This document shows positions 24,001 through 34,395 of a stretch of DNA of 64,000 nucleotides, one piece after another. The number at the start of each line of letters is the position of its first letter. Within the stretch, counting starts at the first letter, position 1. A program made the position numbers and the translations under genes. The notes below the pieces were generated by a model that was not told the origin of the DNA, did no database searches, and saw nothing but the letters and a program-made list of their open reading frames with translations. The stretch is from Dermatemys mawii (lineage: Eukaryota; Chordata; Testudines; Dermatemydidae), in assembly GCA_007922305.1 (NCBI GenBank), contig ML677374.1, forward strand, positions 7,115,619-7,179,618. Reading direction: 5' to 3'.

Positions 24001-25382
24001 TAAAATTCAATACATCCTGAACTACTTCCTTAACTGCATTTTTTTAAAAAAAGGGCAGGGAGAGTTTTCAGGAGTTTAAATCAGTAACAGAATGTGTGTA
24101 GATTTAAAAATGACACATTTGCCTTTTATAGCAAGATATTGGAAAACTTGGCAAGTCTTATGTTCAGGATTTCGAGCTTGATCTAAAGCTCAATGAAGCC
24201 AAAGACTCCCACTGATTTCCATGAGCTTTGGCTCAAGGCTGTCAGTGTTTTTTCCTTGAAGCACTGTACAAAACAAGCACTTGAAGTGAAGTATTTTCCT
24301 GCATTGCCTGATGTGTTTTGGGTATTAGTGGTGTCTGGCTTGTGCTGTTCAGGAGGTCAGATTAGATTATTGTAATTCTGGCCTTAAAATCTGTGAATAT
24401 CCTTAGCTGAAATGCTGAATCCTGAACTTTGGAGTGACAAGTAATTGAAGGAGAGACTGGCTTTCTCTCTCAGAAGTATTTGAAACTTAAATCTACGCAT
24501 CATGTTGGTGATTTTAGGCTGGGATTTTCAAAGGAGTTAGTGTCTAACCCCTCCCTCTGGGTTCTTTTGAAAATTCCATCCTTAAAACCTTCAAACTGTG
24601 TGTTGCCTTTTAGTTCATATTTAATGTGTTCTTTTATTCCCCAAAGATTGAGGACAGTTGAAATATCTAGTAAGTTTGACAAATATTTACTGAATTGGAT
24701 GTGGAAAATAAAATTTAAAATGTGAATTATTTTTGGAGTAGGGGTTGTTGGCGTCTGTCCTTGTTCCCACAGTACCACCTACTCTGCCTTTCATTGTCAG
24801 TTCAGTGACCCTAAACAACTAGCGGGAGGTATTGTGGAACTCACAAAAGGCAGAGATTAAAGTGGCAGGAGCAGCAATGTGGCCAGAGAGTAAATAGATA
24901 TTTTTTGATGTGAAGGTGAACTAAAAATGTTTTTAATTTTGATTTCAAGAAGGGGTAAGAGATGTCTTTAAGTAATTAGTGCTGTGTTGTAACATAACTT
25001 GACCCAGCTGCCTCTTTGAGATCTGGGAAAATCTGATCTGTATGAGTACGATAGAAGCCACTCCATGTTAAAGTCCTGTATTTCATTCTCGTTGTTTGTC
25101 ATCCTTGAGATGTCACTCACTCTGGAAGAGAAATCAGGCAATTCATAGCTCTCACTTCTCTAGATCTTAGAGAGGTAATTTTAGTGAAATACAGCACTAA
25201 TCAAATGTTTTTAAACATCCTATCTTTCTCTTTTCAAGATTCTGAACATGTTTTTAACTTAAAAAAAAAAAAAAAGCCTTCATCCTTTCAGTAGAAAGGA
25301 GCATACATTTCCAAGGTGAATTTGTGTGTGTTTTTACTTGACTGGCGTAGCATGCATGAGTGAAGAGACCAGCAACCAGAAA

Positions 25383-25417
<35 letters not shown>

Positions 25418-28400
25418 TGTAACAAACTGGCCAGGAAAGCAGGTAGAGACACTGAGATTATGGGAAGAGGCAGTCAAAGCAAGGAAGAAAGGTAAAACAA
25501 AATAATATCCATGATCTTGATTAACTTTTTTTAAAAACTCTAATGTTTTACAAAATAAAGTGTTAGAATGTGAAATAGCAAAAATTGACACATGAAAATT
25601 AATTATTGGTCATGAAAATAAAAGCTAAAAAAATCTGTGATAACCTTATGTAACATTCACTTCTCAGATGAACTTCTTTACTACTTATCTTCAGTCAGAT
25701 TCTGCCCTTGAATGTGCACATAAGCCTCCTTTTGAGTATAGGCACAGCTCCTATTAACTGCAAAGGCAGAGTTTGGCCTCTGATTTCTGTGAGATTTCTG
25801 GACCTTCTTTGAAACCTCAATCAGTTGTTAAAAATCATGTGTGTGAGATCTATGTAGACATCAATTTCCATTTAAACACTTTTCATATCCCCGCTTCATA
25901 TCCCTGTTCTTCTTTCCCATTTTATTTAATTCACTTGTACTCACTGCATAACTATATTTATTAGTTCAAAGTCTGGTGAAATTTGTACTCTTTTTTCTCA
26001 TTGCTTGGTGTCATTCTCTTAATTACAAAATTAACTAGATTTCAGTCACTATTGCCATGATACTGCTCACCTCTACCTAACTTATTGTATTCAAAGTTAA
26101 ACAGTGCCCTTTTGTTCACTGTGCCTGTCGTGTAAGGAATAGATTGCTTCAGTTTAGTGTCTCATTTGGAGCGTAGTTTGAAATCTCCAGTTACCTCTAG
26201 TTTATTCTTTTCACAACTCTTTGGTTTCTAATTTGTCATGTGGCTCCCTCTGATTAAGTGTTTTATAATGAATTCCTGCTGTCCATTTATTCCTTTGAAT
26301 TAACTCTTAATTTTGAACTATAAATATTCTCCACCCGTCTTTCCCCTCAATCTTCTCACAATTCCTCCATATTCTATCCATTATTCCAGTCCTATTTTTC
26401 TGTAGAAGGCAGCTAGCTCCCTTTCTGATTGCTGATGCCATAAAATTTTCTAATTCGATGATAGGCTGTTTATAAGGAAAAAAAATGGTTAAGCTGTTTC
26501 TAAACAGTGATAACTGAAAAGTACTAGAATTTACCTGGTTAGTGCTCCAATGTTATGGGGATGAAAGACCTAGGAAATCAGTGAGGCTTGTTCTGCTCAT
26601 TCTCTTCTCCGTCTTGTTTCTACTTCCTTCTTTCTTACCATGTGTAAACATTGAAGTGCTTTTTACAAAAACAATTATATTAAAAAGAGGGAGGGTGGGG
26701 GCGAGGGCGAGGGGAAGGTGGGTGAGGGGCAGTAGGGTGGGGTGTGGGGTGGGGAAAGTAAATTGTGCCAAGTTCTTCAATAAGAGTCAAACTGTAACTG
26801 TTTAGTGAAACCTGTGGTGCCCAAAGAGCACCCCTGATATCTGGAGGGAGGATGGGAGGGTGTTATAGCTAAAAATAAAAATAAAAATCACTGTTTGGAA
26901 GATGAAACTAAACCACTCGGTTCCATTCTTGTTCATGGTCCTTTTCATGATGGTTCACATGCATTAGCACCACGTGTTGTGTTGGTTTTGCGATACCACA
27001 GAGGAATTTTAAAATTCAACAGTTTATTTAATTTCAGATATTTATTGTTTTAAATCCCCCCTCACACTTTTTTTTTTCCTCCACACCTGATTATTGACCC
27101 TGAACAGTCAGCAGTGACCCTCAAATGGGGCTAATGCTGCTGTAAAAGAAAACACTCTCAATACATTTGAATAGCCTGCATGGCAAGGGTGGACTCTTGG
27201 CTCTTAGTTTAACTCTTGAAATATGGATATAGACTGAGCTTGGTGTCCTACTCTACAAATGTGAAGCAACACATTTTTAAAAATGCCATAACATTGATAC
27301 GGAATATATTTTTTTCGGTTTCTTTAGCAGTTATCCCTTTCTTTTATCCGTGTCCACCAATCCGCTTCTGTTTTTGGAGCGTTGTTGTATGGCTAACCAG
27401 CAGGTGGTGCTGATATCTAGTGGAGTCATCTACCTCTTCCATGGAGCCTGGCTGCATCTTCTCCACAAAGTGTCCAGCTCTTCCTAGACCCAAGTGGGAA
27501 CAAACCCAGGATCCTCCATCTCAGTGCAGGGTCATTTTGGTTCTTGCCTGTTCAGCCATAGTCTCTGTTGCAAAAGAAAGTAAACAATTGGTGTGGAATG
27601 GTAGTTGATGTGAAAGCTGAGGAGATAATGGGGGTTATAAGATCTACTGACTGGGTATACTTGAAAATTGCTAAGATAAACTTACCACAATCAGTGGAAC
27701 AATTTAGCAGAAATAATTAAGACTGAAATAAGCAGGTAAACATTGAAATTAGCTTTGCTTATCAGTCCCTAATAATGACTTTTTAAAACCTTCACAGAAT
27801 GTCAATTCACCTTTGAGAAGGCTATAGAGTACGTACCATTCGGTATGTACACTCTCTTCTCTACTTATAATGTTCCTCTTGAGAGGATTTTTCTGATTGT
27901 ACAATACTGTTTTTGTGAACATCAAAACCCTCTTTATAAGACAACCTCACTTGACTTCTCAGGAAAGAATTCTGAATTCAAATGAGCTGCATGAAAGTTA
28001 TATTTATTGTAGGCTATAGAATGTTAACAGTTAACTTACTAATATTTTCTAAAGAAAATTATTCCAGAACTTGTCCTTGTTTTGTTTTGTTTTTTAAATC
28101 TTGTCCATGTTTTTTTATGTGTTAAAACTTTTTGTCTTTTTATGTCTCATTTTTAGAAGCTGCTAACTTGTGCCAAACCTCCACTGCTGCTACTACGCCT
28201 GTGACTCTTACTACTCCATTCAATATAACGTCCTCTGTGGCTTCTGGGACTATCACAAACCCAGTCACAGTGGCAGCTGCAATGAGCATGAGAAGTCCAG
28301 TAAATGTATCAAGTGCAGTTAATATATCCAGTCCGATGAACCTAGGGCATCCTGTAACTATAACAAGTCCATTATCCATGACATCTCCATTAACGCTCAC

Positions 28401-28584
28401 AACACCAGTCAATTTACCTACCCCAGTAACTGCTCCAGTGAATATAGCGCATCCAGTCACTATAACATCGCCTATGAATCTCCCAACACCAATGACGTTA
28501 GCAGGTCCATTAAATATAGCAATGAGACCGGTAGAGAGCATGCCTTTCCTGCCTCAAGCCCTGCCCACGTCTCCTCCTTGGTAA
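14993..28584 (+). CDS. VEZF1: VEZF1, vascular endothelial zinc finger 1 (six coding exons, complete)
   Basis: This is a nuclear C2H2 zinc-finger transcription factor. The family binds G-rich/dG-string DNA, acts in endothelial and haematopoietic regulation, and contributes to insulator function (the chicken protein was described as BGP1). Coding segments 14993-15025, 20963-21660, 22432-22495, 23509-23692, 25351-25491 and 28157-28584 join in frame to 1548 nt (515 aa). Domain order: Gln/Ala-rich N-terminus; finger 1 (residues 75-97); Ser/Thr-rich linker (98-174); fingers 2 (175-197), 3 (203-225), 4 (233-256), 5 (262-284) and 6 (288-309), all with intact Cys2His2 ligands; a CNTC motif at 317-320; polyQ 338-348; a basic WEEAVKARKK helix (364-373); and a Pro/Thr/Val/Asn repeat tail ending in PPW. 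Human VEZF1 is 521 aa as I recall; the difference plausibly lies mainly in the polyQ. The start ATG has a strong Kozak context (gccATGg). I see no frameshift or stop, so the gene looks intact. Confidence 0.97.
18477..18883. mobile_element. hAT-like MITE (407 bp) in VEZF1 intron 1, with TSD
   Basis: The left end CAATGGCTGTCAACCTTTCC and the right end CCCCTGGTTGAGAACTGGTG are diverged inverted repeats. The flanking 8-mers CACTAAAT (18469-18476) and CTCTAAGT (18884-18891) match at 6 of 8 positions with a central TA, typical of an old hAT target duplication. The interior is AT-rich, with no transposase. Confidence 0.75.
19769..19969. mobile_element. Fold-back (hairpin) MITE in VEZF1 intron 1
   Basis: Left arm 19769-19849 and right arm 19889-19969 are imperfect inverted repeats of about 81 bp around a 39-bp loop. 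They share blocks such as AACTGGTTTAAA, ACTGATCTAGTT and TTGATTTT. Transcribed, this would make a long RNA hairpin inside the intron. Confidence 0.75.
20963..21660 (+). CDS. VEZF1: VEZF1 coding exon 2: N-terminal region and fingers 1-3
   Basis: The acceptor TTTTAG (20957-20962) follows a T-rich stretch. The first codons give AHEASHHQQQAAQ, continuing exon 1 in phase 0. The exon encodes residues 12-243 plus two bases of Arg244: a Gln/Ala-rich start, a Pro/Gln-rich segment, finger 1, a Ser/Thr linker, fingers 2 and 3 and the first half of finger 4. The donor is GTACCA (21661), weak because it has C at +4 and +5. The frame stays open past the donor to a TGA at 21770-21772, so intron retention would give a shortened three-finger protein. 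Confidence 0.95.
21661..22431 (+). other. VEZF1: VEZF1 intron 2
   Basis: This 771-bp intron has the weak donor GTACCA and a good acceptor (TTCTTTCACAG). The reading frame of exon 2 runs on for 36 more codons before TGA at 21770-21772. No repeats were recognised. Confidence 0.93.
22432..22495 (+). CDS. VEZF1: VEZF1 coding exon 3: second half of finger 4
   Basis: This is a 64-bp exon. The acceptor TTTCACAG precedes 22432 after a pyrimidine tract, and the donor is GTAAGG at 22496. It completes Arg244 and encodes PDHLSCHVKHVHSTERPFKCQ, supplying the two His ligands of finger 4 and the first Cys of finger 5. Phases (2 in, 0 out) fit both neighbours exactly. Confidence 0.95.
22496..23508 (+). other. 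VEZF1: VEZF1 intron 3
   Basis: This is a 1.0-kb GT-AG intron of ordinary AT-rich sequence. I see nothing further in it. Confidence 0.93.
23509..23692 (+). CDS. VEZF1: VEZF1 coding exon 4: fingers 5 and 6
   Basis: The acceptor CATGTAG ends at 23508 and the donor is GTAGGT at 23693. The exon encodes residues 266-326 plus one base of Thr327: the rest of finger 5 (TCTAAFATKDRLRTHMVRH), finger 6 (VSCNICGKLLS...HLKTH) and the CNTC segment that follows. Finger 6 is atypical, with Leu-Leu-Ser where most fingers have an aromatic Phe, which is typical of this protein. Confidence 0.95.
23693..25350 (+). other. VEZF1: VEZF1 intron 4
   Basis: This 1.66-kb GT-AG intron contains a short CR1 tail (24345-24402), a fragment of the CATTGA/TCAATG repeat family near 24190-24240 and an A-run near 25261. 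I see nothing coding. Confidence 0.93.
24345..24402 (+). repeat. CR1 LINE 3' tail
   Basis: AGGAGGTCAGATTAGATTAT followed by TCTGGCCTTAAAATCTGTGA is the characteristic 3' end of a reptilian CR1, heavily truncated. Confidence 0.65.
25351..25491 (+). CDS. VEZF1: VEZF1 coding exon 5: polyglutamine tract and basic helix
   Basis: The acceptor ACTGGCGTAG ends at 25350 and the donor is GTAAAA at 25492. The exon encodes residues 327-373 plus one base of Glu374. Eleven consecutive Gln (338-348) are encoded by mixed CAG and CAA codons. WPGKQVETLRLWEEAVKARKK follows, an amphipathic and basic segment. CAA interruptions would damp repeat-length instability compared with a pure CAG tract. The human protein has a longer Gln run as I recall. 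Confidence 0.95.
25492..28156 (+). other. VEZF1: VEZF1 intron 5
   Basis: This 2.67-kb GT-AG intron contains a strongly G-rich tract (26686-26757) that could form a G-quadruplex. No coding sequence was recognised. Confidence 0.93.
26686..26757 (+). repeat. G-rich, G-quadruplex-prone tract in VEZF1 intron 5
   Basis: More than ten runs of three or more Gs are separated by one to four bases, all on the coding (non-template) strand. The G-rich intronic RNA and DNA could form G4 structures or recruit G-string-binding factors, possibly VEZF1 itself. Confidence 0.6.
28157..28584 (+). CDS. VEZF1: VEZF1 coding exon 6: Pro/Thr/Val/Asn-rich C-terminal tail and stop
   Basis: The acceptor CATTTTTAG ends at 28156. 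The exon encodes the last 141 residues (the split Glu374 to Trp515) and TAA at 28582-28584. The tail is a degenerate repeat in which Pro recurs about every six residues in units such as SPVNVS, SPMNLG, HPVTIT, SPLSMT and TPVNLP. This gives a low-complexity, probably disordered effector region. It ends PFLPQALPTSPPW, as in other VEZF1 proteins. The repeat also keeps an antisense frame open (28140-28541), which I take as fortuitous. Confidence 0.96.
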
Positions 28585-28647
28585 AGAATCTCTAAACAGT
28601 ATTAAAGGGGATTAAAAATGAATCCTTACCAGCAGGTTTTTTAGTTA

Positions 28648-28686
28648 ATAATAATAATAATAATTAATAATAATATTAATAATAAA
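28648..28686 (+). repeat. (AAT)n microsatellite in the VEZF1 3'UTR
   Basis: This is an imperfect run of AAT/ATT units just after the stop codon. It is AU-rich when transcribed and could affect mRNA stability. Confidence 0.8.
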
Positions 28687-30452
28687 GTCAAACTAAATAA
28701 CTGGGTTAACGTGCACCAGTTAAAGACCCTAATAGCATCTTTCCCTGTTGATTTGGCTCATCGTGTTCAAACTAGACTTTGTAATTTATCACTTTGTTTA
28801 AAGCAAGTTTTACTGTTAGCTGATGATGATGATGTTGAAATAGGACAGGTGGTTACTTGTCACAGTTAAAAAACAGTCATTAAAATCAGCATTACTATTT
28901 TATCCCAGAAATTATAAACTAGGAAATTATTTTAATCCAAACACTAGCAAAGACCCCTTCATATGCTTGACGGGGTGGATGGCTAATTTTAACTTGCCAG
29001 TTCTAAATCCGCTGATTCAGAGCTAGTGTAGTATCTTTGTCTGTGTTAATGTTTTTTTATGAGTAAATGCATTACAATGTTGTCATTTTTTAATGCATTT
29101 TGGAGAAAATATGCATTTTACCTTTGGGAATATGGTAATTTCAGGCAGCATTCCCTATGGGAAAGGTGATACCAGCTCTGATATGCAAAGCATATGATAA
29201 CTTATCATTCTAACTTCAACATATAATAGGGATTGTGACCTGATATTTGAAGATGTAAATATTACCTAACATATTACCCTAAGGAAATGTAGCATTGTAG
29301 TCAACATTTTTTTTTTAAACTGTTAATGTTTGGTAAGAAACAGCCATGGCTGACAGAAGAGGAGTTGAAATATGTGTAAACATGGTCTCTGAACAGTCAA
29401 AACCCCAATGGGACTCTTATCTAGGAGCAAAAGGAATGCTTTGAATCTTATAAAATATTGCTTTAAGCTGGAAGACTCTGGAAGCGCTGGGGTGTGATGT
29501 ATATGCCCTCTCTCTCCCAATCAGAACCTGTTGATATTGCAGCAGGGGACAGATGTGTTAGTTGTTCACTAGAAGTTTTTGTCTTATATTAAATTGTATA
29601 CAGTTTTTATTCTAACCACTAACTAGGTAGGATGCCCCTTCAGGACAAGCCAAGAGCATCTTTAATTTCTCCCGTATTTCTTAATCAAGTGTTGTGCAAA
29701 TCTGTTCAACTTTGTAAATATTTTCAAACATCATCATTTTTACTTTATTCTTCTATTGTGTTAACACATTTCTATCAATTTGTGGTGGTTGTGGCATGAC
29801 ACTCTGAGCTGTCCAACCCAGAAGTACTCCACAAATGGTTACACATGTTAAAACTACATGTGCTTTTATTTCTAGACTGTTTATCTGTACATAAAGTAGA
29901 AAGCAAAATATAGGGAAACAGATATACTTTTTAGACTATCATGTCACATATTCACATTTTTAAAACTTTGTTTAAAAAAGATACCCTAAAACCAAGACTC
30001 TACATTTAAAAAAAAAAAAAAATTAAAGAGTTGAGATGTTTTTATCTTAATGAATTTGAAAGCAATGGAGATTAGCGTGTATACATCTTACACAATCCTA
30101 GTAGGATTGACTATTCAAAATGGACTGCTTCTGTTGATACCCTGCCATATCAGTACAAGCAGCAAATACCAGACTTCTAGGTCAGGTGACAGGTATCTCT
30201 TTCATATGCGAAATCGTTCTAGGGGCTTGGACTACATAGTAAAACAAAAAATAGAACTTAGTGTAAAATAATTTTATAAATGACCTTTTGTACTTTAGGA
30301 CATCAAATTGTACAACTTTTGTATATATAAAAGCTTAGGAACTTTCTGTTTAGCAGAAAGGAAACACATTCCTACACTTTTAATGTATATGTTTGTTATA
30401 ATGTCCATGTAAACATATGCCCTATGTTTGTGCCTTTTAATTAGTTTGTCTC

Positions 30453-30458
30453 AATAAA
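30453..30458 (+). terminator. VEZF1: Candidate VEZF1 polyadenylation signal AATAAA
   Basis: A canonical AATAAA lies in the context TCTCAATAAACAAAAATG, 1.87 kb after the stop codon. GT/T-rich sequence follows within 40 nt, as expected for a downstream element. Confidence 0.55.
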
Positions 30459-32999
30459 CAAAAATGTAGAGAAGAATATGTAGCTATGACTTTGTTACCA
30501 TTGTTTTCACTCCAACAGTACAAAGATCTTTGTTTTTCACAGTAGAGCATTGCATGCAGACAGCTGCATGAATTAAACTGATGTGGCCAAAGTGAGGCAT
30601 GTAATCAAATGCAGCCCAGCAAGATCTGTTACTGCCTCTCCTTACAGCCCAATCATGATCAAACATTGCATGCTGGGATATGTAGTCTCCAAGCCCTACA
30701 CCTCTGTATTACAGATGAAAGTGATATCAACTTGCACCATTTTTACAAACTAGGTACAGCCTTCTAGGACCTGGCAAGTTGCTACTGTGACTCTGTCGGC
30801 TGAAGTTTGGGTGTCCCTGAGCTTAAAAAGTAAAATCATTAAAAAACAATACGGAAATGTATACTAGAAATGGTTATGAATTAATTGTAATAAACAACTG
30901 TGAGACTTCATTGTATGTTGTCAATTAAGATAATATTCAGAGTGAACCTTTCAGTCTGCTTCTGTGCCCTGACAGTCACAGTTCTTACAGAGGAACAAAC
31001 TCATTAAACATATATAAGGACATTCCCTATTGTACTAGAGAATGGATGTTTCTTGATTCAATTCTGAAATCACTAACTATATTGCTCCTAGCAGAAAGTA
31101 CAACAGAAGAGGCAAAGGGTATTGTCTTTCCCTTTTTATTTTGACTGGCTCAGTTCAAAGTTACTTGATTTACATCTAAAAGACTGCATTAACTAATCTT
31201 CATCCTGTCTCATTCTTAATTGGGTAAACATTTGATTTTTACTGAATACAAATTGTTCTCCTAAAGTGTGCTCCTCAGCTGTCCCTATTCTGACATTAAT
31301 TTTACTTGTATGGCCATCTCACAGAATATTTCAAGCTACATTTGATACATAAATTGTAATTAGTTAACTTTAATTCATTGCTTCCTACCGTTAACCAAAT
31401 CAGTTCATCTAAAGTATAGAAAGGTAACAAGGTCAGCCAGTGTAAATATGTAATGTACTGCGGCAAAGCTGATAGATGGATGGCTTATGGGGCAACTTGG
31501 GCCATTTCGCTGCTGGTCTAACTTTATTTTAAATGACAAAGGCCCAGTGGAAATTGTTAATCTGGAGCAGCCATCTAGATCTGTTCCCTTGAGTTAAAAT
31601 TTCTATACAGTTTATACTTAGACTAGTTAGGAATTTGGGAATTGTTATGCTAAATAATGCCCTTCGGTTATCTAAACGAATACCTTGTCAGCACTCCAAC
31701 GCCTCAGAGAAAGGTGCAAGAGCCATGCAGTAGGCAGATAGGGGATTAGCTGCCTCTTAATTGTGATTTTGAGAGACTGACTAACCCTGAAGCATGAGGC
31801 TTTTTATCCCTTGCAAACTCTCTCAGTGAAATCCAGGCTCCACCAAAGTCAATGGTAAAACTCCCATTGTCTTCAGTACGGCCATGATTTCACTTTATTT
31901 GCATTAAATACTGTCCTAACTGTGGATATTCTTATCTGTAAAAACATCCAATCCTTCTCTGAATCTTGCTAAATTCTGGGCCTTGGTGCCATCCTCTTGT
32001 TCACCTTGACGGTTTATGCCTATTAATGCAATCCAGTGAAATTGATGTCACCTGAGTTCTTTCAGGGTCTGTTCCCCCTGGTTCATCACCAGCTATAACA
32101 GATGGATGTCTTATTTTTAGAATGAATAATACATGGATGAGAGTGTCAGAGGGAATGTGTTAAGGATGGGATTTCATAAGCATTCAGCAGTGAACTAATG
32201 GCTTTGGGTGACTAAAACTGTCTTCAGTGGAATTATCAGAATGGCTTCTCCCAGAATTCTGATTTAATCAGGGACCTGCAAAATCATCCTCTGTATGCAA
32301 GAAGAGCTAATGTGTTACTACCCTCACCTGTGAATTTAGAAGCTATGTTAAGTGAAAGGTAAATATTTATGGCAATGCTATCATGGGAGTCATCTAAACC
32401 TAGTGTGTGGATCATCCTGCATAGGTGCAAATAAGTAAACTGATCTTATACTTGTACACACTTAATAAAGTCATCTTGAAGTAATTGTGGGGAAAAGATC
32501 AATGAGTTAAATCCTGCTCTTTTTCAGTCAAATGAGTAAAGTGAACAGAATTAGTCATTGATTTCTTTAAAAATGTGTAATTTTGACATTTACTTGTACC
32601 ACTATTCTCTTCAATCAAGGTGTAGCTGAGACAAATCAGGAACACTATTCTCAGTGTAGTGCAATTAATAACAAAACAAAATCTTGAGCAGGGATTTGGT
32701 ACCTTACTGTTGAAATACATTATTTGTATATAATGCCCTATTGTTTTTATGTGCTCAGTAATAGATAAAATATTGCTCAAAATATGTCTGTTCCAGAGAG
32801 CTTAAAATCTATTGGCACCACGGGCACAAGACAGCAGCCCAGCAAAGTAACATAGCTAGCAACAGCCCTTTCTATACTTGGGATCTTTGTCTGTGATGAT
32901 CTATCTTTAAGTACACTATGCTTTTCAATAGCATCTGCCATCGTGATATCTCAAAAGTCCTTTCTCATTAGTTAACCACTGTAGCCTCACACAAACATA

Positions 33000-33090
33000 G
33001 GCTGGTAATATCCCTTTTTGGAAATGGAGGCATAGAGAAGCAAGTGGACTTACTCAAATTCACACTGTGCCAAAGCTGTAAAAGAACTTG
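33000..33090 (-). repeat. MIR-like SINE fragment
   Basis: Matches the reverse-complement MIR core, with GGAAATGGAGGCATAGAGA followed by a degraded 'acttactcaaattcacac'. Confidence 0.5.
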
Positions 33091-33264
33091 AATAAGTAAC
33101 AGTCTCAAAAGCATGAAAACCCACTAATGGAAAAGAATGTGATTTGCTCTATGTGCAAATATTGACTTTGCAATTTAGGGAATGTAATTCCTCAAAAAAT
33201 GTGTGCTCGCTCTCTTTCTGCAGTTCAGTTGTCAGTGCAGCATTTAGGCTGTGTAAGGCCAACC

Positions 33265-33325
33265 TCAATTTAAAAATCATCAGTGATGGAGAATCCACCA
33301 CAACCCCTGGCAAACTGTTCCAATT
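33265..33325 (-). repeat. CR1 LINE fragment
   Basis: AAAAATCATCAGTGATGGAG, followed by an 'aatccaccacaacccc' block and 'aactgttccaa', is the CR1 3'-region seen in longer form at 63740-64000. It directly abuts the repeat at 33335. Confidence 0.65.
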
Positions 33326-33334
33326 GTTTTGGGC

Positions 33335-33425
33335 TTACACCAATCTGAAGAAGAGCTCTGTATATGCTCAAAAGCTTATTTCATTAACAGAAGTTGGTCC
33401 AATAAAAGATGTTCCCTCATCCACT
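33335..33425 (-). repeat. Second copy (inverted) of the ACCAACTTCTGTTGGT repeat
   Basis: The reverse complement gives the same order (TTTTATTGGACCAACTTCTG, AAGCTTTTGAGC, ACAGAGCTCTTCTTCAG) as the copy at 4380-4490. Confidence 0.6.
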
Positions 33426-33654
33426 TTGTCTCTCTAAAGTTCTTGAAAGATAGAAGGTGGTGAACACTGTTGAAGACAGTAAAATATTAGGGCCTCGGTC
33501 TGCAAACACACACAGACAACTTTACTCATGTGAGTAGTACTATTAAACTCAGATTATTAATGTAGGTAAACATACTTTAGTGCTTAAGTGTTTGCAACAC
33601 TGGGGCCTTGAATTGTAACCATTCTGGTGTGAAAATAAGGATAGGGTCTGTGTC

Positions 33655-33740
33655 GTCTTATATATTTAGCACAATGAGGGTCTGATCCTAACTGGGGCTT
33701 CTAGGCACTGTTGAAATGATGAATAATAAATTGAAGCAAT
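33655..33740 (+). repeat. Dispersed repeat 'tagcacaatgagggtctgatcc'
   Basis: Its order (TTAGCACAATGAGGGTCTGA, GGGGCTTCTAGGCACT, AATAATAAATTG) matches the sauropsid family also present at 40835-40930 and 61490-61590, which typically ends in an AAT-rich tail. Confidence 0.55.
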
Positions 33741-34304
33741 AACAGGCCAAGAAACAGTTAAGAGAATCAATATTTTAATGCTAATTTGCTTGGTGTGTCA
33801 AGGTCTGAAGTCGTAAAATATGTTGATGCTACCAGAGGAAATAAGGGTACAGACATGAGAGAGATTTTATACCTGATCAGTCTGACAAAAAATAGCTTTC
33901 AGAAAGTTTCCTCTTACTGGATTAAAAGGATATTTTTCTCTTTCTGCAGTACAAATCAAATAATGTTTGGCCAATACTGAACAAGGAAAAAGAGGCTCTA
34001 TAAATAGAGTATTTTTTTTTCTTTTACAATAAATATTTTTACAAGTGTGGCAAACAAGATACATTCATTATATTTGTGTTTTTGTTAATGGTTTTATTCT
34101 AAAAAAATAAAAACTTTAGCCATTAGATTCAAGGCAGAGTGAAGAAGTTGTCCATTGATTTCAGTGGTAGTTAGATATTTAAATACCTTTGAGATCTGGG
34201 TCCTAGTGATTGGAACCTATTAAACTCTCAGATCTTTGGAAAAAGGACTTTATGGAATGCACATCAGCAAGCACATTAGTGGTGCTAATGATGATAACAG
34301 GACA

Positions 34305-34395
34305 GGTGATTGGGAGTCAGGACTCCTGAGTTATGTTTCCAAATTGCTACTGATTTGCTCTGTGATTTTGGGGACAAGTCACTTAAAGACAGATA
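34305..34395 (+). repeat. MIR-like SINE fragment
   Basis: GGGAGTCAGGACTCCTGAGT followed by 'ctctgtgattttggggacaagtcactta' matches the central MIR region in order. Confidence 0.5.

Larger units (their letters stand above)
28585..30475 (+). other. VEZF1: VEZF1 3'UTR (probable extent)
   Basis: About 1.9 kb of AT-rich sequence follows the stop. It contains an (AAT)n microsatellite at about 28648-28686 and then sequence largely free of recognisable repeats, which is typical of a conserved 3'UTR. An earlier AATAAA-like site lies inside the AAT tract near 28680. The canonical AATAAA at 30453 fits the end best. The exact cleavage site is inferred. Confidence 0.6.

Noticed and set aside
28140..28541. 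133-codon antisense ORF over VEZF1 exon 6
   Set aside because: It arises from the regular codon structure of the Pro/Thr/Val repeat; the sense strand is the known VEZF1 C-terminus.
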